In this document: positions 28,980 to 36,946 of the stretch, piece after piece | Position numbering within the stretch: the first letter of the stretch is position 1 | How the letters are laid out: the number at the start of each line of letters is the position of its first letter | Source: Prochlorococcus_E sp000760215 | GTDB taxonomy: Bacteria > Cyanobacteriota > Cyanobacteriia > PCC-6307 > Cyanobiaceae | DNA length: 64,000 bases | NCBI RefSeq assembly: GCF_047303175.1 | Contig: NZ_CP138945.1 | Strand: one strand, 5' to 3' | Made by a program: the position numbers and the translations under genes | Notes under the pieces: generated by a model | The model's database searches: none | Seen by the model: only the letters and a program-made list of their open reading frames with translations | Told to the model about the DNA's origin: nothing

Positions 28980-29573
28980 ATGACAGACGGGTGTTTAAGA
29001 GTTGGTCAACCAGCACCAAATTTCACTGCTGAAGCAGTAATAGATCAAGAGTTTAAGCAAATCTCTCTTTCTGACTATAGAGGGAAATGGGTAGTCCTTT
29101 TCTTTTACCCACTTGACTTTACTTTTGTTTGCCCAACAGAGATAACTGCCTTTAGTGATCAGTTTTCAGATTTTTCTTCCAAAAATACTGAAATTTTAGG
29201 TGTATCTGTTGATAGTAAGCATTGTCATCTTGCTTGGATACAAACACCACGAAATAGAGGCGGAATTGGAGATATTACCTATCCACTTGTTTCAGACCTC
29301 AAGCGAGAAATAGCCACTTCCTATAACGTCTTAAATGATGATGGAGAAGCCGATAGAGGATTGTTTCTGATTAATCCTGATGGTATTATCATGCATTGCA
29401 CTATTAATAAAGCACCTGTTGGTAGAAATGTTGATGAAACACTAAGGATTTTACAGGGTTATCAATATGTAGCGTCAAACCCAGACAAGGTATGTCCTGC
29501 TAATTGGACGCCTGGTGATAAAACAATGTTAGAGGATCCAAAAGGTAGTAAAGAATATTTTGCAAGTCTTTAA
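28980..29573 (+). CDS. 2-Cys peroxiredoxin
   Basis: A thioredoxin-fold peroxidase that reduces hydrogen and organic peroxides and is recharged by thioredoxin. The peroxidatic Cys51 is in FTFVCPTEI and the resolving Cys172 is in DKVCPANW, which makes it a typical 2-Cys enzyme. The length of 197 aa is normal. The start is ATG 28980. The stop faces the convergent membrane-protein gene 32 bases away. Confidence 0.95.
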   Translation: MTDGCLRVGQPAPNFTAEAVIDQEFKQISLSDYRGKWVVLFFYPLDFTFVCPTEITAFSDQFSDFSSKNTEILGVSVDSKHCHLAWIQTPRNRGGIGDITYPLVSDLKREIATSYNVLNDDGEADRGLFLINPDGIIMHCTINKAPVGRNVDETLRILQGYQYVASNPDKVCPANWTPGDKTMLEDPKGSKEYFASL

Positions 29574-29605
29574 ACCATTAACTAAATTGATTGTATTCTT
29601 TTCTC

Positions 29606-30439
29606 TTATTGTACTGTCAGCGCAAGTATAAAAGATAGGAATACAGCCATCTGCTCAATTAGGCTATAAGCATAATCCTTATGTTTATAGCTTAATTTTT
29701 TAGACCTAAAATCTGACAATGCTGTGCCTGATGTTACATATCCAAAAATACCACTTAATAGAGTAACTAATAAGAAAATTATAAAAAAGAATATTGGTAT
29801 AGTAATATCTGAATCGAAGTATTTACTATCATTCACATCTACAATAATGGCATCATTAGCATTTATTTTAGTTATAGAATTGGCTAGATTTATAAAGGCT
29901 AAACAAGCATTTAAGAGATAGAAATAATACCCAGATTTCTTTATTAATGAAAATATAATCAATGAAAAGAATATAATATTGTAAATATAGCTTTTGACTG
30001 TTGGTAAGAAACTATCTAGTAAAATAGTGAATATATTAGGCGATTCTTTGAAGGTAAACGTAATTAATATATTGAATTGAATGTTAATTAAGATATATAG
30101 AGCTATAAATAGAATTAATATGATGATTAGGTATGTTTTTCTATTTAGATAATCACTATTTTGGACAATCTTTTTCCTTCGCTGAATTCTATGTAGCCTT
30201 TCAAGTGACTTATACCACTTATGACCTAATAAGATTGGTATAGAAGCTATAATATATATAGAAATGTTATAGATATCCTTGTAATTATTACCATTATTCC
30301 ATAGATGAGATGCTGAAATATTTGTTTGTTGTAAGAGCTTGCCTATAAAAGAAGAAAATATAATAAGTAATATGGTAATTAAATATTTCTTTCTATTATA
30401 TATTCGATTAGTTATTGGACCTAAAGTATCATGTTTCAT
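29606..30439 (-). CDS. multi-span membrane protein coupled to FtsH-like gene
   Basis: A 277-residue integral membrane protein with roughly six to seven hydrophobic helices (about 18-37, 57-74, 101-126, 150-187 probably two, 211-234 and 258-277). Basic stretches between the second and third helices (HRIQRRKKI) suggest a cytosolic loop. No family is recognised. Its ATG overlaps the stop of the upstream FtsH-like gene (ATGA, 30436-30439), so translation is probably coupled and a functional link to that AAA protein is likely. The coding sequence is very AT-rich and Ile-rich. Confidence 0.7.
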   Translation of the reverse strand: MKHDTLGPITNRIYNRKKYLITILLIIFSSFIGKLLQQTNISASHLWNNGNNYKDIYNISIYIIASIPILLGHKWYKSLERLHRIQRRKKIVQNSDYLNRKTYLIIILILFIALYILINIQFNILITFTFKESPNIFTILLDSFLPTVKSYIYNIIFFSLIIFSLIKKSGYYFYLLNACLAFINLANSITKINANDAIIVDVNDSKYFDSDITIPIFFFIIFLLVTLLSGIFGYVTSGTALSDFRSKKLSYKHKDYAYSLIEQMAVFLSFILALTVQ

Positions 30440-32208
30440 TTATATGTACTAGTCATTATGCCATATTGTGAAATTAAATCTTCAAACTCTGATTTAGTTA
30501 AAACCTCTTTTTCAATTAGCTGATCTGCTAGCTTATCAATTATATTTAAATATGGTTTTAGTGTTCTCTTTGCTATTGCTAGTGAAGTTATCATGATTTG
30601 TTCGACTTGTTTATCTACTTCTTTATTCGTTTTATTCGCATAGATTGATTTAGAACGTAATAAAGCTTTGTCTAAGGTATATTGTGAATTACCTTTGCTA
30701 ATTACTAAAGGCCCAAGATCTGAAAACCCATATCTAGTTACCATTTTACGTGTAATATCTGTAGCAATTCGATAATTTGATTCTGAAATCTGGGTTATTT
30801 CAGAAGAGCCAAATATAAGCTCCTCTGTTGCCCTGCCTGCTAGGCTGACAATTATTTTTTTATTTAAATAATTTCGTGTTTGCAAACCAGTATCATATAT
30901 TTCATCTGGAATAGTTAATAATGTCTTGCCACCTAAATTATTAGGTATCTTTAATATTGTTATTTTGTCTAAGGTATCACAACCTTTAATTAGATATGTT
31001 ATTAATGCTCTTCCTATTTCGTTGTATGCTGTGACCCTCTGAAATTTTAGGCTTGTTCTAGAAGGATTCTGTAATCCTAGTTTTATTCTATCTAAGGCTT
31101 TATCAAGGTCTTTATTACTTATACACTGCTTATTATCCCTTGCTGCAATTATTGCAGCTTCGTTCAGCAAATTAGATAGTTCAGCTCCTGTAAATCCTGG
31201 TGTTTTTATAGCCCATTCTTTAATTGAAAAATCTTTAGATAGTGGTTTTGACCTTGCATGGATGGACAGAATTTGTTCTCTGCCAATTCTGTCTGGTAAT
31301 AATACATCTATTCTTCTATCAAATCTTCCTGGTCTCATTAAAGCACTATCAAGGCAGTCCGGCCTATTTGTAGCTGCTATAACTATTACACCAGAATTAT
31401 CGCTATATCCATCCATCTCGGTTAATAGTTGATTTAGTGTTTGTTCTCTCTCATCGTTACCTCCGCCAAAGCCAGAACCTCTTTCTCTTCCGATAGAATC
31501 AATCTCATCAATAAAAATGATGCTTGGAGCATTCTGAATAGCCTGACTAAATAAATTCCTTACTCTTGCAGCACCTATACCAACAAATAGTTCTACGAAT
31601 TGAGATCCTGATGTAGAAACAAAAGGAACTCCTGCTTCTCCTGCTATAGCTTTTGCTAAAAGAGTTTTACCTGTACCTGGCGGTCCTGCTAATAGGAAAC
31701 CCTTAGGTATTCGTGCTCCCAAATCTGTAAATTTCTCTGGTTGCTTCAGGAATGAAACTATTTCACTTACTTCGGCTATCGCTTCAGGCATTCCTGCTAA
31801 GTCTTCAAAACGAGTATCTATTGATGAAGAGTCATTTGTGATTGACTTGCCACTAATAAATGTTAGGCTTTTATTAGCAATTTTTAGTGAGTTTTTAATT
31901 AATAGTGAGCAAAATATAACGAAAATTATTCCAAGTGAAAAAGTTGCTGTTAATGATGATACTGACTGCTCATATTTAATATCTTTAACGCTTAAGGGTG
32001 TAGATGTAGTCTCAGCTAGTCGTATTATATTTTGATCGTTATTGAAAATAGGTATATTTCTAGAGGTACCATTTATATAATTAACTAAAACTTCTCTTTT
32101 CAATGGTATTAAGATCATTGATTCTACATCGCCTGATCTAATATCGTTCAAAAGCTTACTATAGCTTCCACTATCAGAAACTCCATTTGAATTAAAACTG
32201 GAAAACAC
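30436..32208 (-). CDS. FtsH-like AAA protein lacking the protease zinc site
   Basis: The AAA module is complete: Walker A GPPGTGKT at 175-182, Walker B IIFIDEID, the second region of homology with ATNRPDCLDSALMRPGRFDRR, and the FVG pore loop. In the M41 region the HEAGH motif is replaced by NEIGR (396-400), and the later Asp ligand region reads SESNYRIAT instead of the usual SNDL form. Zinc proteolysis is therefore not expected. The N-terminus begins directly with the intermembrane-type domain; only one helix (about 87-105) precedes the AAA domain, and a stop codon three codons upstream of the GTG start excludes a missed first helix. 590 aa. Confidence 0.85.
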   Translation of the reverse strand: MFSSFNSNGVSDSGSYSKLLNDIRSGDVESMILIPLKREVLVNYINGTSRNIPIFNNDQNIIRLAETTSTPLSVKDIKYEQSVSSLTATFSLGIIFVIFCSLLIKNSLKIANKSLTFISGKSITNDSSSIDTRFEDLAGMPEAIAEVSEIVSFLKQPEKFTDLGARIPKGFLLAGPPGTGKTLLAKAIAGEAGVPFVSTSGSQFVELFVGIGAARVRNLFSQAIQNAPSIIFIDEIDSIGRERGSGFGGGNDEREQTLNQLLTEMDGYSDNSGVIVIAATNRPDCLDSALMRPGRFDRRIDVLLPDRIGREQILSIHARSKPLSKDFSIKEWAIKTPGFTGAELSNLLNEAAIIAARDNKQCISNKDLDKALDRIKLGLQNPSRTSLKFQRVTAYNEIGRALITYLIKGCDTLDKITILKIPNNLGGKTLLTIPDEIYDTGLQTRNYLNKKIIVSLAGRATEELIFGSSEITQISESNYRIATDITRKMVTRYGFSDLGPLVISKGNSQYTLDKALLRSKSIYANKTNKEVDKQVEQIMITSLAIAKRTLKPYLNIIDKLADQLIEKEVLTKSEFEDLISQYGIMTSTYK

Positions 32209-32358
32209 AGTTAGTTAAAAAGAAAAATAATGCTAGGTCTTAACTTTAATTTAAAAGATATATGTCTCTATAGCCATTCTTTATTAGATTTACAAATGAT
32301 TTAATATTTGACTAAAAGGCTTCTTTGGTCGGATAATTGAAAAAGTTAAATTCTATAC

Positions 32359-32532
32359 ATGGCAGTACCAAAGAAAAAGACTTCTAAGGGCAAGCGGAAT
32401 CAACGTCATGCTATATGGAAAGCTAAGGCTGGCGTTGCAGCTCAAAAAGCACTTTCACTTGGAAAGTCAGTCTTAACAGGTAGAGCACAAGGCTTTGTAT
32501 ACCCTATTGAGGAAGAGGAGGATGAGTCCTAA
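32359..32532 (+). CDS. rpmF: 50S ribosomal protein L32
   Basis: A 57-residue ORF read directly from the DNA. It starts MAVPKKKTSKGKRNQRHA, continues with IWKAKAG and ends in an acidic tail EEEEDES. The start and the basic N-terminal block are diagnostic of L32, a large-subunit protein near the exit region. It is divergent from the FtsH-like gene and convergent with the DUF565 gene, 6 bases from that gene's end. Confidence 0.95.
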   Translation: MAVPKKKTSKGKRNQRHAIWKAKAGVAAQKALSLGKSVLTGRAQGFVYPIEEEEDES

Positions 32533-32538
32533 AGCATC

Positions 32539-32874
32539 CTAGGAACCAAGCTTAAATGCCTCGAGAACTAGTGAATAGGTTATACCTATCCTAAGATTAT
32601 CTAAAATAAGTAAGATATATTTACTTTTACTGGCAATAAATATCTTTCTAATTCTTATAAATATCTCTACGGTTAAAAAGAACAATAAGACTACAATTAT
32701 TCTCTGGTTAAATAGCTTAAGATAATAAGGGCTTAATATGCTTGATAAATAAAATCCAGATAATAATGAGATTAAACCTATGCTTCTAAGCTTCCATGGT
32801 CCAAGGAAGGATTGAGAAAGAAAATCAGTTAAATATTTGAGGAAATTATCGTAATTGGTTTTATATGTCTTCAT
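32539..32874 (-). CDS. DUF565 / Ycf20-like membrane protein
   Basis: A 111-residue protein with two or three hydrophobic helices (about 29-48, 58-75 and 83-100) and the GLISLLSGFYLSSIL block that resembles DUF565 (plastid Ycf20) members. In algae Ycf20-like proteins are linked to non-photochemical quenching; a role here is inference. Its ATG overlaps the stop of the upstream HAD phosphatase gene (32871-32874), so the two are cotranslated. Confidence 0.6.
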   Translation of the reverse strand: MKTYKTNYDNFLKYLTDFLSQSFLGPWKLRSIGLISLLSGFYLSSILSPYYLKLFNQRIIVVLLFFLTVEIFIRIRKIFIASKSKYILLILDNLRIGITYSLVLEAFKLGS

Positions 32875-33620
32875 AATTCCTTATGATTAAGCAAGGATAA
32901 TAGAGAATTGTAATTAACATTTTCTTCTGTTAGTTCTCCAGCAAATACATTAGGAATGTTATCATTATCTCCAAGATGATCTACTACTAATTCTGCATCA
33001 TAACTATTATTATTATTATGAATATGCCAAGGCGAATATGTTACCACACATTTCAAACCAGCTTCTTTAGCTGATTTCAGACCTATTAATGAGTCTTCTA
33101 TTGCTATCGAATTGTTTGGAGTAGAATTGCTTTTATTCATTGCTAGCATATAAGATTCTGGATTAGGTTTTGATTTAGATATATCCTCTGAACAAATGTA
33201 TCCTTCAAAAGTCTTATTGTCAAAGTATTTCTTAATTAAGGCTTCAACTGCATATTTACTTGAAGTTGTTACTATATATTGCTTTGTTCCTTTATCAGCA
33301 ATCTCTTTAATGAGTCTAATTACTCCGCATCTAATTTGGATATTACCATCAAGTACTAACATCCTATAATAATATTGTTTTCGAGTATGTATATGTTGAA
33401 TGAGTTTTTCTGAGAGCTTATTACCTTGCTGTTTAGAATAAAAAGCAATTCTATTTTTACCTCCAGAAACTGACAATAATCTTATATAGGATTCTTTACT
33501 CCAATTCCAACGCAAGGAATAATCTTTAAATGCTAAATTGAAAGCAACTCTATGGCCACTTAATTCTGTATCGGCTATAGTGCCATCTAGATCCCAAAAA
33601 ACAGTCTTTAAACTCTTCAT
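32871..33620 (-). CDS. CbbY-type HAD phosphatase
   Basis: A HAD-superfamily hydrolase with the nucleophile motif DLDGTIADTE at residues 10-19, the threonine motif TTSSKYAVEAL, and motif III/IV KPNPESYMLAM with IEDSLIGLKSAKEAG. The cap insertion and overall length (249 aa) match the CbbY group, which in plastids and phototrophs degrades inhibitory xylulose-1,5-bisphosphate. Substrate identity here is inferred only. It is divergent from recJ. Confidence 0.85.
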   Translation of the reverse strand: MKSLKTVFWDLDGTIADTELSGHRVAFNLAFKDYSLRWNWSKESYIRLLSVSGGKNRIAFYSKQQGNKLSEKLIQHIHTRKQYYYRMLVLDGNIQIRCGVIRLIKEIADKGTKQYIVTTSSKYAVEALIKKYFDNKTFEGYICSEDISKSKPNPESYMLAMNKSNSTPNNSIAIEDSLIGLKSAKEAGLKCVVTYSPWHIHNNNNSYDAELVVDHLGDNDNIPNVFAGELTEENVNYNSLLSLLNHKEL

Positions 33621-33678
33621 TGATTATGCGTAATAAAAATTGAACGAAATTTCATTAATTATCTAAGAGGAACTAAAT

Positions 33679-35571
33679 GTGCAGAAAATCATATGGAATG
33701 TACCAACATCAATTAATATATCACCCTTAAATAATATAGCCTTAACAGATAACATCAAGGAAGTTCTATACAGAAGAGGTTTTACATCACCAAATAAACT
33801 TAATGAATTCATATCACCTCCTTCACCAGAAAATCCATCTGATCATTTCCCTTTTTTGGATAAAGCAGCATCTCGCGTAGAGGATTCAATACGCCTTAAG
33901 CAAGAAGTGGCAATATGTGGCGATTATGATGCTGATGGCATGACAAGCACAGCTTTATTAGTTGATTTATTTAGGAAGCTAGGAGGTAGAGCTGTTCCTT
34001 TTATTCCTTCAAGGACAGAAGATGGCTATGGACTTAATAATACAATAATAGATCAGATTCATTCGTATGGTATAAAGCTATTGATTACAGTAGATAATGG
34101 AGTTTCTGCGATTAATTCCCTGCAATATGCTAAGCAACTTGGTATTGATGTAATAATTACTGATCATCACAGAATTAATAACAAAATAGATAATATTTAT
34201 GCTCTTATTCATCCAGAAACAACTCCTATAAACTCACCCTATAAAACTGTTGCTGGAGTAGGGGTAACATATCTACTGGCATTGGAGATTGCAAAGAAGT
34301 TTGATAACTTAAGTGCTCTTAATATCTCAAGAGATTTACTATGCATAGGAACTATTGCTGATATGTCTCCACTTACAGGTGTTAATAGGTATTGGTTGAA
34401 AAAATGGATTAGTAATCTCCATAATACACAATGTTTAGGTCTGAAAGGTATCATTAAAAAATCTAAATTAGGTAGTAAGCCAATAACAGCTAAAGATATT
34501 GGCTTTAAGATTGCTCCTCGTATTAATTCTATAGGAAGAATTGATAACCCCAAATTTATAATTGACCTTTTGTTAGAACAAGACAATACAAATGTTTTAC
34601 AAAAAGTAGACAAATGTGAGGAAATTAATACTCGCAGAAAGTTAATTACTAGGCAAATTGAAGAGGAGGCTCTTAAGCTTCTTCAGAATAAATCTATAGA
34701 TGGTAAATCATTTATCTTGCTAGCCCAAAGCCACTGGAATTGTGGAGTTATCGGAATAGTAGCAGCACGAATAATGGAAAGATATTCCTTGCCAACAGCA
34801 ATATTATCGTGTGATGGAGAAGGTTTATTTAGGGCATCCGTTAGATCTCCTAAAGGTATTAATGTTATAGAAATACTAAATAAATGTTCTGATTTGTTAG
34901 AGGTATACGGAGGACATTCTGCTGCAGCTGGTTTTACTGTAAAAGCAAGTAATTTAATGAAGCTAGAAGAAAAGCTACAATCATTGGCTTCAAATCACCT
35001 ATCTAAAAGTAGTTTATACTCGAGCCTAAGCCCAGAATCCTATTTATCATTTAGTGATATCAATAAAGAACTTATAGAAGACTTAAACATTTTAGAACCC
35101 TTTGGAATTGGTAATCCCCAACCATTATTTTGGACTAGACGTTGTAGAGTCATTAAATATAAAATTGGTTATTTTGGACAATTAATATTATTACTTGAAC
35201 AAAATGGTATCAAAATTGAAGGAACACAATGGTCTCCAAGAAGTAATACTAATACTATCCCAGAATTCATTGATATAGCATTTAATATAGAGCTTCTGGT
35301 GACAAATAAAGACACTAAACCTACCATTATTATAGTTGATTATAAAAAATACTCAACTATGTTGAAGTTCAGTATAAATAAAAGAGAGTATAGTTGTGAG
35401 ATAGATTCTAATCAACTTATTATAATAAAAAATCAAAATAATGATTCAATAAAATGTAATTTATCCTCAAAAGAAGAATATCTCAACTTTAAGCGCAAAA
35501 ATAATAATTATATAAATAGATTGCTAGAGATATCTACTGCTATTCTAGGAATAAACACAAGAAATTACTAA
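33679..35571 (+). CDS. recJ: single-stranded-DNA-specific exonuclease RecJ
   Basis: A DHH/DHHA1 phosphoesterase, 5'-3' exonuclease of recombination and mismatch repair. Motifs: ICGDYDADGMTSTALL, LITVDNG, ITDHHR and, in the DHHA1 part, GGHSAAAGF. An OB-like domain follows at about residues 450-560. The 630-residue length is normal, and the last 60 or so residues are rich in Asn and Lys. The start is GTG 33679 (the ATG two bases earlier is out of frame). Confidence 0.93.
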   Translation: MQKIIWNVPTSINISPLNNIALTDNIKEVLYRRGFTSPNKLNEFISPPSPENPSDHFPFLDKAASRVEDSIRLKQEVAICGDYDADGMTSTALLVDLFRKLGGRAVPFIPSRTEDGYGLNNTIIDQIHSYGIKLLITVDNGVSAINSLQYAKQLGIDVIITDHHRINNKIDNIYALIHPETTPINSPYKTVAGVGVTYLLALEIAKKFDNLSALNISRDLLCIGTIADMSPLTGVNRYWLKKWISNLHNTQCLGLKGIIKKSKLGSKPITAKDIGFKIAPRINSIGRIDNPKFIIDLLLEQDNTNVLQKVDKCEEINTRRKLITRQIEEEALKLLQNKSIDGKSFILLAQSHWNCGVIGIVAARIMERYSLPTAILSCDGEGLFRASVRSPKGINVIEILNKCSDLLEVYGGHSAAAGFTVKASNLMKLEEKLQSLASNHLSKSSLYSSLSPESYLSFSDINKELIEDLNILEPFGIGNPQPLFWTRRCRVIKYKIGYFGQLILLLEQNGIKIEGTQWSPRSNTNTIPEFIDIAFNIELLVTNKDTKPTIIIVDYKKYSTMLKFSINKREYSCEIDSNQLIIIKNQNNDSIKCNLSSKEEYLNFKRKNNNYINRLLEISTAILGINTRNY

Positions 35572-35620
35572 TTTTAGATTCTAAAATAATAATTTTTTAG
35601 TAGATATTGCAACTAATTTT

Positions 35621-35704
35621 TTAAGCGCCTCTTCTATAAAAGACTAGTGCAATAATTGCAGGTCCTGCTAGAGCAACTGCTGCAAGAGGCAATAAGTTTC
35701 CCAT
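35621..35704 (-). CDS. psb30: photosystem II protein Psb30 (Ycf12)
   Basis: A tiny ORF, 27 residues, read from the minus strand: MGNLLPLAAVALAGPAII then ALVFYRRGA. The hydrophobic helix with AGPAII and the C-terminal FYRRGA are the hallmark of Psb30/Ycf12, a one-helix subunit at the periphery of photosystem II. Family members are usually 30 to 46 residues, so this start may be a few residues short; no other ATG lies upstream in frame. It is convergent with recJ, 49 bases from its stop. Confidence 0.85.
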   Translation of the reverse strand: MGNLLPLAAVALAGPAIIALVFYRRGA

Positions 35705-35815
35705 TGAACTATTGTGAAAGATCTCAATACTATAAAACCATAAGCGATCTAGTAGTATCAAATTTAACTTTTGTAATCTCTACCTTCAAAGGGCCTATCA
35801 AGAGTAAATTATGTT

Positions 35816-36172
35816 ATGGCTATAACGAATGAGAAATGGAGTTGTGTCAAGGATTGTGGGGCATGCTGTAAGCTTGACCCAAAGGAAAGGACTGAGGCCC
35901 TGTCAGTTCTTTCACCTCATGATAAGGATTTATACCTTTCCTTAGTAGGAAATGATGGTTGGTGTCGTTTTTATAACAAGGCAGAGAGGAACTGCAGTAT
36001 TTACAAGACACGACCATCATTCTGCAACGTTAACAAAGTTATAAAGATATTTAATGTATCAATAGAAAGCAAAGAATCATTTTTAATCAAATGCTGTAAA
36101 GAACAAATCAGATATATTTATGGTGGCCGAAGTAAAGAAATGAAGCGCTTTATAAATAATCTAGTTAATTAG
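35816..36172 (+). CDS. YkgJ-family cysteine-cluster protein
   Basis: The 118-residue protein has eight cysteines in the pattern C..C..CC (CVKDCGACC, residues 10-18), then GWCRFY, NCSIYKTRPSFC and KCC. This is the YkgJ/UPF0153 zinc- or iron-binding cluster family. Its biochemical role is unknown. The start is ATG 35816; another ATG at 35811 is out of frame. It is followed by the UPF0016 pair 5 bases downstream, suggesting an operon. Confidence 0.8.
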   Translation: MAITNEKWSCVKDCGACCKLDPKERTEALSVLSPHDKDLYLSLVGNDGWCRFYNKAERNCSIYKTRPSFCNVNKVIKIFNVSIESKESFLIKCCKEQIRYIYGGRSKEMKRFINNLVN

Positions 36173-36177
36173 TCCTT

Positions 36178-36531
36178 ATGTCAAATAATTCATCTGATAT
36201 GGTTACAAAGAAACCTCCTATTAATAATAATGAGAGTTACTTAACAACCTTACTGACTACCTTTGTTGCGGTCTTTTTTGCTGAAATAGGAGACAAGACA
36301 CAAATAGCAACATTACTTTTATCTGCTGATACTGGGAAACCATTAATTGTTTTTGTCGCTGCTACTTCTGCTCTAATACTCACAAGCTTAATAGGTGTAT
36401 TAATTGGCAGTTTTATTTCTTCTCGTGTTAACCCAGTTATATTTAAAAGAGTTGCAGGAACATTAATGATAATCATAGGATTACTAATAATTATACATAT
36501 TTCTACTAATATTGACTTCTTTATTACTTAA
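36178..36531 (+). CDS. UPF0016/GDT1-type cation transporter, first half-protein
   Basis: A 117-residue protein with three hydrophobic helices, the first carrying the signature EIGDKTQ (residues 36-42). The UPF0016 family (TMEM165, Gdt1, cyanobacterial Mnx) exports Mn or Ca; Mnx moves Mn across the thylakoid or inner membrane. Most family members contain two such repeats in one chain; here each repeat is a separate gene. The stop TAA shares its last A with the ATG of the second half, so the two are translationally coupled and probably form a heterodimer. Confidence 0.85.
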   Translation: MSNNSSDMVTKKPPINNNESYLTTLLTTFVAVFFAEIGDKTQIATLLLSADTGKPLIVFVAATSALILTSLIGVLIGSFISSRVNPVIFKRVAGTLMIIIGLLIIIHISTNIDFFIT

Positions 36532-36821
36532 TGACCTATACAACTACACTATTCATTTCGACCTTTATCACTATATTCATAGCTGAGTTAGGAGACAAAA
36601 CACAATTAGCGACTATGGCTATTAGTGGCTCAAGTCAGAAGCCTATGGCAGTTTTCATTGGTTCATCAATCGCACTAGTTCTTGCTACTGCTATAGGTGT
36701 TTTGTTAGGGGGTACTTTTTCTAGCTTAATTCCTTCTTATATAATTGAATTTATTGCAGCTATAGGATTTCTCATCATCGGTATCAGTCTTTGGATAGCA
36801 GCACCAGGTGAAGAGACTTAA
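36531..36821 (+). CDS. UPF0016/GDT1-type cation transporter, second half-protein
   Basis: A 96-residue partner of the preceding protein, with its own signature ELGDKTQ (residues 19-25) in the first of three helices and a C-terminal GISLWIAAPGEE. The start ATG overlaps the preceding stop by one base. Neither half is likely to work alone. Mn export would fit a cell that must balance photosystem II Mn supply. The substrate is inferred from the family. Confidence 0.85.
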   Translation: MTYTTTLFISTFITIFIAELGDKTQLATMAISGSSQKPMAVFIGSSIALVLATAIGVLLGGTFSSLIPSYIIEFIAAIGFLIIGISLWIAAPGEET

Positions 36822-36946
36822 AAAGGTTAAATTATAAGTACCTTCATCATAGTAAAATCGAACCTAGTAAATTAGGTAAGAAATAGAATATAATTCCTTT
36901 AGGATTTAACCTGAAAAAATCCTAAACAAGTCCTTATTACAACATC

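Noticed and set aside
34239..34613. 124-codon open frame antisense to recJ
   Set aside because: Shadow of the RecJ DHH region; no independent evidence such as a start region or domain.
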